Source: Beroe forskalii (taxonomy: Eukaryota > Ctenophora > Nuda > Beroida > Beroidae). From it: a DNA stretch of 64,000 nucleotides. Of the stretch, positions 10,801 to 23,000 are shown one piece after another (position 1 is the first letter of the stretch; each line of letters starts with the position of its first letter). The notes beneath the pieces were generated by a model that ran no database searches, was not told where the DNA came from, and saw nothing but the letters and a program-made list of their open reading frames with translations. The stretch lies in assembly GCA_011033025.1 (NCBI GenBank), contig WFMF01000036.1:558001-622000 (forward strand). Reading direction: 5' to 3'. The position numbers and the translations under genes were made by a program.

Positions 10801-13800
10801 GATGTATGGCACAGTGATGTTACAGCTGAGGTGTAACATTACCTGAAGATGTATGGCACAGTGATGTTACTACTGAGGTGTAACATTACCTGAAGATGTA
10901 AGGCACAGTGGTGTTACTACTGAGGTGTAACATTACCTGAAGATGTATCGCCCAGTGATGTTACTACTGAGGTGTAACATTACCTGAAGATGTATGGCAC
11001 AGTGATGTTACTACTGAGGTGTAACATTACCTGAAGATGTATGGCACAGTGATGTTACTACTGAGGTGTAACATTACCTGAAGATGTAAGGCCCAGTGGT
11101 GTTACTACTGAGGTGTAACATTACCTGAAGATGTATCGCCCAGTGATGTTACTGCTGAGGTGTAACATTACCTGAAGATGTATGGCACAGTTGCGTTGCT
11201 GCTGAGGTCAAGCATTACCTGAAGATGTATGGCACAGTGATGTTACTACTGAGGTGTAACATTACCTGAAGATGTATGGCACAGTGATGTTACTACTGAG
11301 GTGTAACATTACCTGAAGATGTAGGGCACAGTTGCGTTACTGCTGAGGTGTAACATTACCTGAAGATGTATCGCCCAGTGATGTTACTACTGAGGTGTAA
11401 CATTACCTGAAGATGTATGGCACAGTTGCGTTGCTGCTGAGGTGTAACATTACCTGAAGATGTATGGCACAGTGATGTTACTACAGAGGTGTAACATTAC
11501 CTGAAGATGTATGGCACAGTGATGTTACTGCTGAGGTGTAACATTACCTAAAGATGTATGGCACAGTGGTGTTACTGCTGAGGTCTAACATTACCTGAAG
11601 ATGTATGGCACAGTTGCGTTGCTGCTGAGGTCAAGCATCCACTCCAGAAATGGCTCCTGTCCTTCGTGCAATCCGCCAGTGCTCCAGAAAGTGGTGGTAA
11701 CGTTAGCTCCCAAAGACATGAGGTATTGTACGTCCAGGTTAGCTTCAAGACCTGTTTTACCGCTGTTAGGCCCGATAACGTGATCCACCTGTGATTTGGT
11801 AGAGGCTTATAAGAGAAGATCAATTGATTGACATAACCACACAAAACAAGAATACGAAAACCAGCGGTTGACATTAATTGAGAGCATTGTTAAGTAATAC
11901 TAATAGCCCATGAGACTATCATTACGATAACAGTCAACTAAATCCTGTGAGATATCAACCTAAAACTTCCCACTAGATCTGCCTTATATTACTAACCGTG
12001 GTCCTGTGAGTGAAGCCCTTGCCGAAGAGGTACATGAACTCCTTCAGGTCTGTGGGGGAGTAGTGCTGTCCGAGGAACTGGGCGGTGGCTTGGGAGTTAT
12101 TGGCACTCTGCCCGCCCACTGAAGCCCCCACGCTGTACTGCTTCCGCAGCGTGTCAGGGTGCACGCCGTACCGGAACGCGTGGTAGCTGTCATCTTCCAG
12201 GGAAAACTGGTTGTTGTCAAGGATACTGCTGTCTTGGGAGTTCAGTGGAATTCTGAGGGGAAGCAGTGGAGGGGTCAAACATGGTGGCGATCTCTTCTCG
12301 ATTGGAGTAAAATATGATGTCAATGTATCTGTGAACTGGTGTCATTGTAAACCGGTGTCAGAGTAAATCGGTGTCAGTGTAAACTGGTGGCATTGTGAAG
12401 TGGTGTCAGTGTAAACTGGTGTCATTTTAAACTGGTGTCTTTGTTAATTGGTGTCAGCGTAAACTGGTGTCAGTGTTAACTGGTGTCATTGTAAACCGGT
12501 GTCTTTGTAAACTGGTGTCAGCGTAAACTGGTGTCAGTGTAAACTGGTGGCATTGTGAACTGGTGTCAGCGTAAACTGGTGCCAGTGTAAACTGATAATG
12601 ATATCATTTGTAAACTGGCGAAAGTGTAAACTGGTGTCAGCGTAAACTGGAGTCAGTGTGAACTGGTGTCATTGTAAACCGGTGTCTTTGTAAACTTGTG
12701 TCAGCGTAAACTGGTGTCAGTGTAAACTGGTTGCATTGCGAACTGGTGTCAGCGTAAACTGGTGTCAGCGTATACTGGTGCCAGTGTAAAGTGATAATGA
12801 TATCATTTGTAAACTGGCGAAAGTGTAAACTGGTGTCAGAGTAAACTGGTTTCAGTGTAAACTGGTGCCAACGTAAACCGGTGCCATTGTGAGCTGGTGT
12901 CTTTGCTAAGTGGTGTCAGCCTTAAGCTAAACTGGTGTCATTGTAAACTGGTGTCAGTGAGAACTGGTGTCAGTGTAAACTGGTGTCTGTGTGAACCGGT
13001 GTCATTGCAAACTGGTGTTAGTGTAAATTGGTGTCATTGCAAACTGCTGTCATTGTGAACTAGTGCCAGTAAAGCAGTTGCTCATCTTACCTTTCCCTAA
13101 CTCTCAGACGCCGTCTCACATCAGGGACCCTGTGAAGACCGCCAATGAAGTCCAGCACTTTACCGACCCTGTAGGGCACGGTATACTCCTTGCTCGCCCT
13201 GATGATGACGTCATCACTGGTGTCGGGGGAGGTGTAGTAACTGAACTCAGTTTCGAGGAGTAACTCAGCTGTCTGAACCAGCATGGAGCACTTGAGGAAG
13301 TCCTCGGTGAGGGGTGAGGAACAGGAGCGGTCAGGGGAGATTCCGTAGCTCCTCAGCCATCTTTTTACCTCCTGCAGAAGAAAAGTGGGGAGATAAAAAT
13401 CTCGTTTTTTCAACTTTTGAGATTCCAAGATTGACCGAAAATTAGGAGCAATGTTTTCCGTTACTTGCCTGAAATATTTTGAAATTTTCATTCATTTTAT
13501 TCATAAAACCTCGGAGATATGCCCATTGTTGTAACGCAAAAAGGTGATCATAAGCAAGATCACATTCCATTTTGTAGAGATAAGCATGATGTTTGTTAAC
13601 TCCTGATTGACGGATTGTGTTTATTTTGCATTTCTTCGTGTATTCTAAAGGAAAATTGACAATTTCGGGCATTTTCAGAAACTGGAGTTGAAATTGATTT
13701 TTTCCCCCGATTCTACGCGGAAATATGGCGGAAATATGGAAATACCGTTTTCTTTGTTAATAACTCAGGCATTTTTCAAGTAAGACAGTTTATAACTCAT

Positions 13801-14791
13801 AACCCATTTCATCACGAAACTCTACACACAGAAAAAGTTATAAATCTTTAAAAAAGTAACATGTTTTTTGGGCTACCCGGTATATACCTGTGGATCATAT
13901 CAATAGGCCGAAGAAACCGAGCTAATTCCGACAGAAAGCTCCAGGGTATTATCACGTACTATAACCCCTCCTCCCACGTACCTGTATGTCCCGTGGGTCA
14001 GGTCTGACCAGCTCGGCCACTTCCTCCAATGTCAGGTAGTGCCCGTACATCGGGGAGGAGGGGTCGGAACAACCCCAGAAGTGCTCTTCAAGCAGCGCAG
14101 GGTTACCTTGCTTCAAAGCAAATACCAAGTTTATCTGCTCATTCTTCTTCGCTTTCCTGAGGCAAGCAAACGTTTTTATTCGTAATTAATATTTCAAACT
14201 ACTGCCTCACACGCGGTGTTAGCGTACAAACTACAAAAGGATGATCTTGGGTACTGAAATTGCAGAGCTTCTCCCTTTCTTTTTTCAATGAGACCAGTGA
14301 TTGGCTACCCGTCACAACCCCATCAATAAACTCGATCTTCATATTAATTCATGTCGAGGCTCAGCGGTACTTCAATTTTTGCGAGTATAACTTATCAAAT
14401 GTGCCACATTTCATCGATATATGTGGGAATATGGCACTATTTTAATTTCAAAAAATGCCAATATTGAATGTCAAAAGTGGCACTCTTTCCAAAAAGACCT
14501 GAAATTCTCGAAGAAAAATGGTACCATTTCAAAAAAATCAAAATTGACAGCCAAAATTAGAGAACCACAATTAAAAATACCAAACACATCGTGGTTGCCC
14601 CTCCCCCCCCCCAACCCAAGAGAAAAAGTTGAACTAAAAATATTTTCAAATTAAACTTTAAAAACTCACCCAGCATTTGTCCAGCCATTTGAGTGAGGAA
14701 GCGTCTGTTTTGATTCCAAGAATATCCGTTGATTTGGATTACAGTTGACGGAAAGGAAACAGGCGATCAGCACAAAAAATATGGAATTCAT
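7853..14791 (-). CDS. TPP1: Tripeptidyl-peptidase 1 (sedolisin, S53)
   Basis: Eight exons on the minus strand: 14791-14670, 14156-13982, 13371-13091, 12252-11997, 11788-11595, 9392-9258, 8774-8597, 8263-7853; 1752 nt, 583 aa (human about 563). Lysosomal serine protease that removes tripeptides from free N-termini; made as a proenzyme that self-activates at acid pH. Seen: a signal peptide (residues 1-18), a pro-domain with LTLEEVAELVRPDPRD and VGKVLDFIGGLHRVP, Glu293 and Asp297 in GLEANLDVQYL, oxyanion Asp381 in ASGDGGAGC, catalytic Ser498 in AGTSAATP, and the calcium-site region FTDITSG with GWDPVTGMGTP at the C-terminus. All catalytic residues are present, so the enzyme is probably active. 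The Ser after the oxyanion Asp in the human enzyme is Gly here. Four introns carry long minisatellites, listed separately, and one junction duplicates Lys-Glu-Ser. Confidence 0.95.
8775..9090. repeat. Minisatellite copied from the TPP1 exon 7 acceptor
   Basis: About eight degenerate copies of a unit of about 37-43 bp. Read on the minus strand each copy contains TATTTCATTTCAG followed by ATCTGAGGACGGGTCTGTGA, which is the real acceptor and the first bases of exon 7. Divergence increases away from the exon. Most copies keep AG preceded by a pyrimidine-rich tract, so each looks like a usable acceptor. Confidence 0.9.
9401..9856. repeat. 26-bp minisatellite beside the TPP1 exon 6 acceptor
   Basis: About 17 copies of a 26-bp unit (AAAGGGGATCTTCTTACAGT followed by GAAAAC on the plus strand). 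On the minus strand the unit reads CCCCTTTGTTTTCACTGTAAG, close to the true exon 6 boundary CCCCTCTGTTCTCAGTGTGAG. It lies directly upstream of that acceptor and fills the 3' fifth of the intron. Confidence 0.9.
9857..11594. repeat. 47-bp minisatellite copied from the TPP1 exon 5 donor
   Basis: About 37 copies of a 47-bp unit fill the 5' four-fifths of the intron. On the minus strand each unit corresponds to the last ~42 nt of exon 5 (coding LDLSSNATVPYIF) plus donor CAG|GTAATG. The exonic copy (11595-11638) keeps CAGTTGCGTTGCTGCTGAGG; three or four intronic units share this form (near 11187, 11330 and 11424) while the rest carry CAGTGATGTTACT. Nearly every unit retains an intact donor-like site. 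Confidence 0.95.
12325..13075. repeat. 16-bp minisatellite filling TPP1 intron 3
   Basis: About 46 copies of a 16-bp unit (consensus GTAAACTGGTGTCAGT) occupy almost the whole intron between exons 13371-13091 and 12252-11997. Two longer-range duplications (12595-12620 and 12788-12830, both with AACTGATAATGATATCATTT or close variants) show higher-order amplification. Unlike the other TPP1 arrays the unit has no clear match to the flanking exons. Confidence 0.9.
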
Positions 14792-17019
14792 CCTCAAATG
14801 ATATTAAAATATGAAGAGGAGAAGAGGCGAGCTTTGTGTCACTAAAACTGCGCTTGTACAAACATTACGGATCCAAGTTCCACAACTGCGCCACAGAAAA
14901 TAGCCTCAAATTTGATTGTATAAAGTAGTGTTGTATTAATGTCGTGAATAATGATCAATTTGCTGTGTGAGGTGTGAACTGTGAATTAATTCATAATATG
15001 GGTATGGATTTACCCATGAAACTTAAAGTAAAGACGATTAATCTTGTCACTTGTGTTTTAATTTGTTGTAAATTCATAATATTCGCCTGATAACAATATA
15101 TTGGAGGAACTGGAAGTGCCGAAGAAATAAACCTGCCGCAAAATATCCGGATAAAATAGTTTCATACAGCTACCAGTTACCAAATATCAACAGACAACTA
15201 AAAACATGATTGTATCAGTACGTAGTAAGACAGTCGGGCGATTAAAAACTCGGAGTTTCTAAATTGCGCTTTACAGGAAACATAATACCACGCCAGGGAA
15301 AGATAAGAATATTTGACGGGTTTGAAGGTCAAATTACCTTGTGAACCATGCATCATGTTTTGGGAGTACCAGTTTTTAGAAAATCACGCGGGATTTGTGT
15401 TTGGAGTTAGTTAATATATGACAAGGCACTTCACTAAACATTCAGGTGAAATTTTTCTCCATTACATCATACCATTATTTCATGTAATATGGTTTGAAAC
15501 TTGAAATTGAGTTGAAAAATTTGTTATGTGGTTTGTGGACAAATAGAAGATACTTAAAAAGTAAATGTATTTGTTATTGCAGTGAAAAACATCACTGAAT
15601 GATTTTTGCAGTGATACAAAGTGGATAAAAAAATTTAGCAGATGCTGTTAATTGAATGATTTGGAAATAATAGGCACTGAAATACACTGACACATCATAC
15701 CTTATCAACCAGTAACCATGCCATTGAAGGTGAAGAGCTGTTGCTAGTTAAGCATTTTCTATAAAACTCTTATGTCTGCATTCTTGTTTAACATCATGAT
15801 GTTGAGTATTGATGTTGATTGTATATCCGACGGAATGAGCTCATCAAATTCTTAAGATATGATGCGTTCTCGTGATTCACTCACCTGCGCCACGTGAAGA
15901 GAAGACTTCCTTCGAAAACAGTGCGAGGGCTAGGCAGTTCTTGAGGAATGCTACTCACAGGCAATCTTGAGGGTCATATGATCCGTAGGTGGTATATAGT
16001 CAGTGTTCATTATAAAACCAACTACTGCACCTTATTAATATTAGTTTATTAATCAGGGGATCCATTCCAAAACGGAACTTCATAAATAATACGTCATATA
16101 AATAAACGTACAAAGTTGATTGCAAATTTACTCAACAATTTTGAAAAAAGTCCGTTTTTTGACTTAATGCATGCATGATTGACTTTTTTGATCGATTTTT
16201 GTTATGTCTTCCAACTCTATATGGCCTCATTGCTTGCCCAAAGTTATTCCCAGTGGTTCCTGGCGTTGGCTAGCATTTAAGTCGATGATATTCAACGGGA
16301 GAAACCAGCCCTGGCCCTTAAGAGAGTCCTTGAAGATAGTATTCACCACTTTATACAACTAGCTTCAACACTAGAATTGGGATAACATCAGTTGAGCGCC
16401 TGGGCCTATGCCAAAAAAGGATATGCTACAGACTATGGATTTTCGAAAATTTTCATCTATTTCACGAATTGTGTGCATTATTTCCTATCTCGAATGATTT
16501 ATTAACTCGTCCTATAAATAATCTCACCTTACAACTTCACTTCTCTATGGAATTATCAGATTTCTAATGAATATTGCTGTTGAGTAAGTCAGTAACAGTG
16601 TAGCATACCGCCATAGTCACCAAAACTTCTGAGAAGCAACTTATTATTTAACTCTACAGTGTGGTAGTACCAGACTATGGTTCATTATATCATAAGATCA
16701 TATGACAGGACTGTATAACCAGATCTTCGGAAACTTTGTTACGAGTAGGTATATTGATTAATTCGCTTCTCCTTTTTACGTGAAGTTGCAAGACTTCCTG
16801 CTTTTTACTTTGGACGCTCTTTGAATTTGAAAAGTAAAATTTGAAGATGGGTGGTACTTAAGGTGGGTGGGTGGTAGGTAGGTGGGTTGATGGTAGGTAG
16901 GTGGTATATATTTTGAGGTAAAATATTAATATTAATAAGTTGGTATTGATAGCTGCTGTTGTCTCTTGTTTCTATTCTAGGTCTTGTGCAGCGTGACTAT
17001 GAAATAGTGAGATATAGCC
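14792..17019. other. Intergenic between divergent genes; dispersed repeat and GGT-rich microsatellite
   Basis: TPP1 and the fusogen candidate are transcribed away from each other, so both promoters should lie here. 14906-14935 is a copy of the dispersed TCAAATTTGATTGTATAAAG repeat. 16850-16912 is a GGTGG/GTAGGT-rich microsatellite. No TATA box or coding exon can be assigned with confidence. Confidence 0.6.
14906..14935 (+). repeat. Dispersed 28-30-bp repeat, copy 1
   Basis: TCAAATTTGATTGTATAAAG followed by TAGTGTTG. Near-identical copies are at 17772-17800 and 21851-21880 on this strand, and at 40505-40536 and 58772-58800 inverted. The flanks are not shared, so this is a short conserved block or the end of an unrecognised element. 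Confidence 0.75.
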
Positions 17020-20000
17020 ATGAATGCCGTTATCCTGCTTGTTCTGATGTCCTTGGATCAAATCTTAATAAGTGAGTTGGATCAATTTACTTTTACTACA
17101 CAATTTCTATCTTCTATTCAGATGAAATTCCATATCTTTATTGATCTAGTGTATAGTGAATAGAATGTTTATTCTAGAATTTTATGGATCACAAATCCTA
17201 ATATTCCTAATTTATATGAATTATTTGTCAGTAATCATATATAGTATACTATATAGAGTAGCTAGCCAAAGTTTAGCAGGCCAAATTTCATTCTAATAAT
17301 CCTATCTAAAACATGACTATATTTCAAAGGAGTGGTGTCAAGTGAAGTAATATGCAGTGCCACCTCTGACGTGACAGTCTCCCTGAGAGAATTGCAGAAG
17401 ATAAAAGGGCAGAACACCTACCAGTCAGCCCTCGAAGTGGAGAACCTCTACAATGGAGTCACGGTATTAACACGAGGATATTTATCAATTTTTCATACAA
17501 TATCCTTTAACCTACATGATTTCTCTATATCCGATATAGGGAAATCATGTAGGTTTAAGGATATTGTATTTGTATGAAAAATTGATCAATGTCTGGTACC
17601 CGGCTAGTCAAAAACGTTCGACTAGTATTCAAAGTCAGCCATGGGCTGACTGAATCACTGAAATATTTGATCAGCATCAGCCAGGGATCACTGAAGTATG
17701 GATGTGTTGCGACATTACACAGAACGAGAACACTTAGTAAGAATTGACATGTTTCATGTATAATTATATCATCAAATTTGATTGTATAAGGTAGTGTTGC
17801 ATCAGCATACCCATAAAAGCTAGCTGCTCCCATGGTTGATGTACTGCAGACCAATGGCCACTTTTCAGAAATTGATAAGGCATGCATAAGCAGGGAGCCA
17901 GCCAGTGCTGAAGGTCTAACATTATTTAGAATTATGAATAGTGCATAATTTAGTTTTATTGAACTTACATCGTCTATTTTACTATAGCTGGCTAACTGCT
18001 ATAATCATCAGACCTGTTTCGACTTGAGCCTGCCAGATGGAAAACAGCAGAGATTAGCAGTCAAAATTGAGTCTCTCTACGCAACGGCAAACTTCGAGGA
18101 TCAGTACGATTTCGGAATACCAGAAGCTAAGGTTTAAATTAGAGCATGAAAAATCATTTATTTGGTAATAAGTAGAATATTTCAGTAATGGGATCTGCTA
18201 ACATATGGCTTACTGTGATGTCTCGCCCGTTGGAGGCACAGCATATCACACCACGCGCTTGACTATTTTTCTTTGCACTGTGTGATAGCGTGGAAGTGTG
18301 TGCTTGACTATGTTTGCATAAGTTAGCAGTACAATTGTTCGCTGTTAATCTCTAAAATGCTGCAAAAAAGTAACCAAGCGTGGCGTGCAATGCCGTGCCT
18401 CAAAAGGCCGAGAAATCAAGGCAATGAAGTATCCCACAAAAATAACACGAGTTATAACACATAACCTGTTGAGCCGCAGCCTGCTAAATATGGTTGTCTT
18501 CTCAGGCAAAATGTACGTGCACTTGCAATCAAGTGATATCAAAGGCCGAATGTAACGAAGAAGTTGAAAAATTTTGTGATGGTTACAGTAAAGATGATAG
18601 GTGCATCCACTTTAAGGACGAAACAAATAATATTGACGGTAAATCAATTATTTCAATATTGTTCAGTCATCACGGTATAATGCTCTTCCGAAGTTGTGCC
18701 ATTCCCCTCAGGTTTTACTGTTTTACAAGACCCCTCATGTTTAACAATCAAGTCTGAGGGGTAACGGATGCGCCGGGGGTGTGGCATGGGGCATCGAATC
18801 ATTCAAATTGAAATAGTAGGTAGAGGGCTATTCAGACTATTGATCCAGTTGGGCGATAGACCTGAACGGCCCGAATTCGACAATTCAAGAGATTATATAA
18901 TGCCTTTAGCAACTTGAGTCGAACAAAACCATTATACATATGGGATCGTTCACATATTACGTAATCAATTTTTGGCCGATTTCAACCCCCCCCCTCCCCC
19001 TCGTAATCAAGTTTACAGTAGTTGTATTTGTTACAATAACATGTAACGTAATCATTCGGAAACCCGGCCCCTCCCCCCTCTAGGTGATTACGTAATATGT
19101 GAACGATCCCATATTTTCATATCACCAAACGATGAGACTCCTTCATTTATTAACATAGCAATCAAATTTAAAAATCACTAGGTCAACTGGTCTCGCCCAC
19201 AGCACGACTTGACCCTACCACTCAGCGTGCAGCATATCTTTCATATGCTGATTCGTAAAAAACGTCTGTTATGTGGACAAACTATGATGTTTTCGATATT
19301 CATTTATTCGATTATAAATTACAAAGATGACATTTTATTCTACAGGTTGTGGGATGATTTCTAACACTGCAGTTTACTGCTGTTCAGTGGGCATCAGTGA
19401 GAGTAGCATTAACAAGACCTTCAAAGCTATGAGGATACGGGACCAGAATCAGAATAACTTCAAATTGATAATATACCCAGACTATGACATAGATACAGAA
19501 TTGACTTTTGAACGTGAGTATTTGACAAATTAACAGCTTGATGCCATACATTGACTACTATAAAGTATAAACGACGGCTATTATGACGTCCACTCATGGA
19601 CACTCCTTTTTAGAAGACTTAAACCATATTTTTTAAAATCAAATCTTGCATAAAATTAGCGACAATTCAAAAAATAGAATAAAATTTCAGAGCTGAAAAT
19701 GGATGCCCCTATCCCGCTTGATGATGAATCTACTTTAATATTCGACCAAGTGACAGGAACCATGGGGAATACCGAACAAATTGTCAGTCCTGATAAGTGG
19801 TACATCGGTAAGTGTCTGTCATGGTTGAGAGTAGTTAGAACTGAATGTTCCCCAAGCTCAGCTATGAACTGTTACCACTGAAACTTTCAATTTTCATTTG
19901 AAATTGAATATTTTGAACCCCAAATATTAATGATGTGTTAAATTGATTAAATACTCGCAACATTTAGAACTCCATCTTAACTTCCGGAAATCTACAGGTA

Positions 20001-23000
20001 TAAGAGAACCGTATGATCCCTCTGTATATGAGACAGAGGAGAATGTTGCCTCCAAAGACGAGAGAGACATAAATAAAGCAGGATGGGCAAAGTATGATAA
20101 GCAAAACGTGAGGTTAGTCGCTGTAGACTGAATTCAGTACAAAGTTTATAGTACAAAGTATACATGAAACATTTTCTCATTTTAATATCCACTGAAAATA
20201 TCTAAAGATTCAAGGGTCAAGAAGACAAGAAATGAAATAGGATGGTTTTTGGGTCCAAGTGATACAAGTATTTTGACAGAAAATTTGGCAAATTCACCTC
20301 AGATTTGATATCAAGTCGGGTCCACCAGACAATGACATAAAACAGGCTTTCTCGGCCAAAGTACGCCATTGTGGTGACAGTACAATCGAAACGACCTACA
20401 AAACAGTCAAGGAAGGAGACTTTTACGCTAATTTGAACACCCTGCAAGAGAAACAGTCTGCTCACGTGAACAGGGTTGGTGGATGATATGCCATTTCGTC
20501 TCTTATAGCCACAAAACTTTTACAAATTAAAATATGATTGTCATTTGTGATGTATGGTAGCCATGTGATTCTCACTCGGCTCAGAATTCTGAAAAAGCAC
20601 TTCTAACTGGCAGGTGAATTGGAAGAGTGAAGGAGATGGTCATGGGTCCATGGAATGGGAGTTCCAGGAGGCCGTCATCAAAACAGATTTGCAGTTCACA
20701 TTCAAAGGTTGTGCCATCAATTCTGAATTACATGACATAAATGCATTTTCATAAACGAAAAATAAAAGAAAAAGTTTATCTATGGAACCTATTCTGAATC
20801 TGTATGCTGATACCAACTTAACAAGAAGAGTTGGAGTAGCGTTATTTCATTTAGCTAACAATACAAATTATTGATAATTGATATCATTCAGGAAGAAAAG
20901 AAGACTTTGCTGTGGTGAAAGTTAGTGAATAATGTTGACTTCCACCGTATTAATTCTATAATTAATTTTATAACAACTGTCATAATGGACACATTAACAT
21001 TATAAACAATTTAGATATTGTGGTCACTATCCTATAATTTCCCTTTTCTGGAAAGACCAGTTCAAGACTGGAGCTGTTTCAGAGTGCAGTTAATAAAGTA
21101 ATAAGTAATAACAGCTATGATCTGCTCGTCTCACCAATGTGTGGAGGTACATGCATCGATCCATGAAGGGATTAAAATTCAGGCATACATTTTACAGTGT
21201 ATGCAATTTGCTTTTCATAGAATTTCAGCCAAAAGTAAAGAATTTTTCATGCTTTTATTGAGCGATTCTTGGGCTAACATATGGGTAAAGTTCCTTTGAT
21301 CAGGTTGCAAGTCCGTCAGAAATAGGAGAATTCACGGCCGAAGTTGTGGTATCTGAGTATGGGAACCGCTTCCTTCGAATAAACATCACGGATTCAAAGG
21401 GAACGATTAATGCATTTTATTATGTGAGATCAAAATTTAATTTTTAACCGTTTTTTCACATTACCATAACACTGATAATATATTTAATTGAAGTATAAAT
21501 TGAAGTATTGAGCATCCAGCAACAAAATGTAAGAAGGTACTGCACAAATCGCCCAAATATCCCAAGCCACTTTCAGGTCGATCGATTTGATACAAAGAAC
21601 GAAGTTTTGAGTTTCACATTTGATGTAACTGAAGAAACTGCTCAATCGAAGTACTACAGAGATACCAACTTGAACTGCGAAAAAAATCAAGCACCTGGTA
21701 AACCAAAAATAAATTTCATAGTCCATTTCATCAAAGTGATGGATAAAAACAGCTCTTGAGCAGTGAGAAGCAGAGTTTTAATAACAAAATAGTGAATTAA
21801 TTTCTTTAATCATCAGCACTTTTATAACTTGTCGTACCTATTTCATAATCTCAAATTTGATTGTATAAAGTAGTGTTGTAAAGTTTAAAAGTCGTAAAGT
21901 TTAAAAGTCCATGTCATTGTAGAAACTAACACATTCCAACCATTTCCGAACAATTTTAGTAATTGATATGACAGTTTGAATTTTCAGGAAAGCTCTGTTT
22001 AAGAGCACCATTGTCCATGAGGGTTGAGAAATGTTTCAATAATGTGATGTGTATAGCAACAAAGATCAGAGGTTTGCAAACGGCATGATAAGGCTTATAA
22101 CATATGTTTAATGCAGCAATTACTTTGGCAATAATGCTAAAATAAGATGCACCCTGGATATCACAATTTATAATTGGACTCAATAAATACAGGATATATC
22201 TAGAGATTAAAAATAACTCCGAATTTACAGAGGCCGACATACCATCATATGATCTGGTGACGGAAACAGTTGTCTCAGAAAGCATTAGCAACATAAAATC
22301 ATGGCTCAAGTATGCTAACCCATTCGAATGGTTCAATGGCATCAACAGCTACCAGGTATTTCTATGGACTTTATGATTACATTCTTTAGGCCGATGAAAT
22401 TATCCGCAAGTATTCCAAAATTCCAAAATTCTACTGCATCCTAGCTGACTCCGCAGTGAACTATGGCTGACACGTCCTTAACTCCTTAGTCCTGGTGTCC
22501 CTTAGTATAATTTCATACAACCACTCTATATGAAAACTTAGTGAACTCACTGCCTTGTACCTAATGAAACCCTCAAGCCATGCAATATACATGAGAATAT
22601 TCATGGAAATTTAGCTTCTTTGTAAAACTTGATGAGTCACAAAAATTCAGATAGATTCCAATAGATTGGGTGGTGATAAATCATACACCGACTGTTGATA
22701 ACCAGAATGCTACAGACAAGTCCATATTTCAGGAAGTGATAGTACTACTGGTAGAAGTTATTGGAGCCACTGGAGGTGTTTTCTTGGTTCTGAAAATCCT
22801 GAAGACGATGGGGGTGCTGGGGAAGTGCTGCCATTATATGTGGTGCTGCTTTCTTTGTCCAAAGGTATTATTATTTGTTCCCAATGAGTTCTATGCCTGA
22901 AGGGGAAGCCTGGATACCTTGATTTGACAGTTCAACTGTAATTGAAATGTATAAAAATCTACTGGTATAAAATAGCCCTCCCAACCAATTTTTAAAATGA

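Noticed and set aside
9857-11640. CRISPR-like array appearance
   Set aside because: Units are head-to-tail with no variable spacers, and the unit is copied from a protein-coding exon of an animal gene.
13442-13672. 76-codon minus-strand frame upstream of TPP1 exon 3
   Set aside because: It lies in an intron whose flanking exons join perfectly without it.
17555-17887. 110-codon minus-strand frame inside fusogen intron 2
   Set aside because: Overlaps the hairpin and the dispersed repeat; no similarity.
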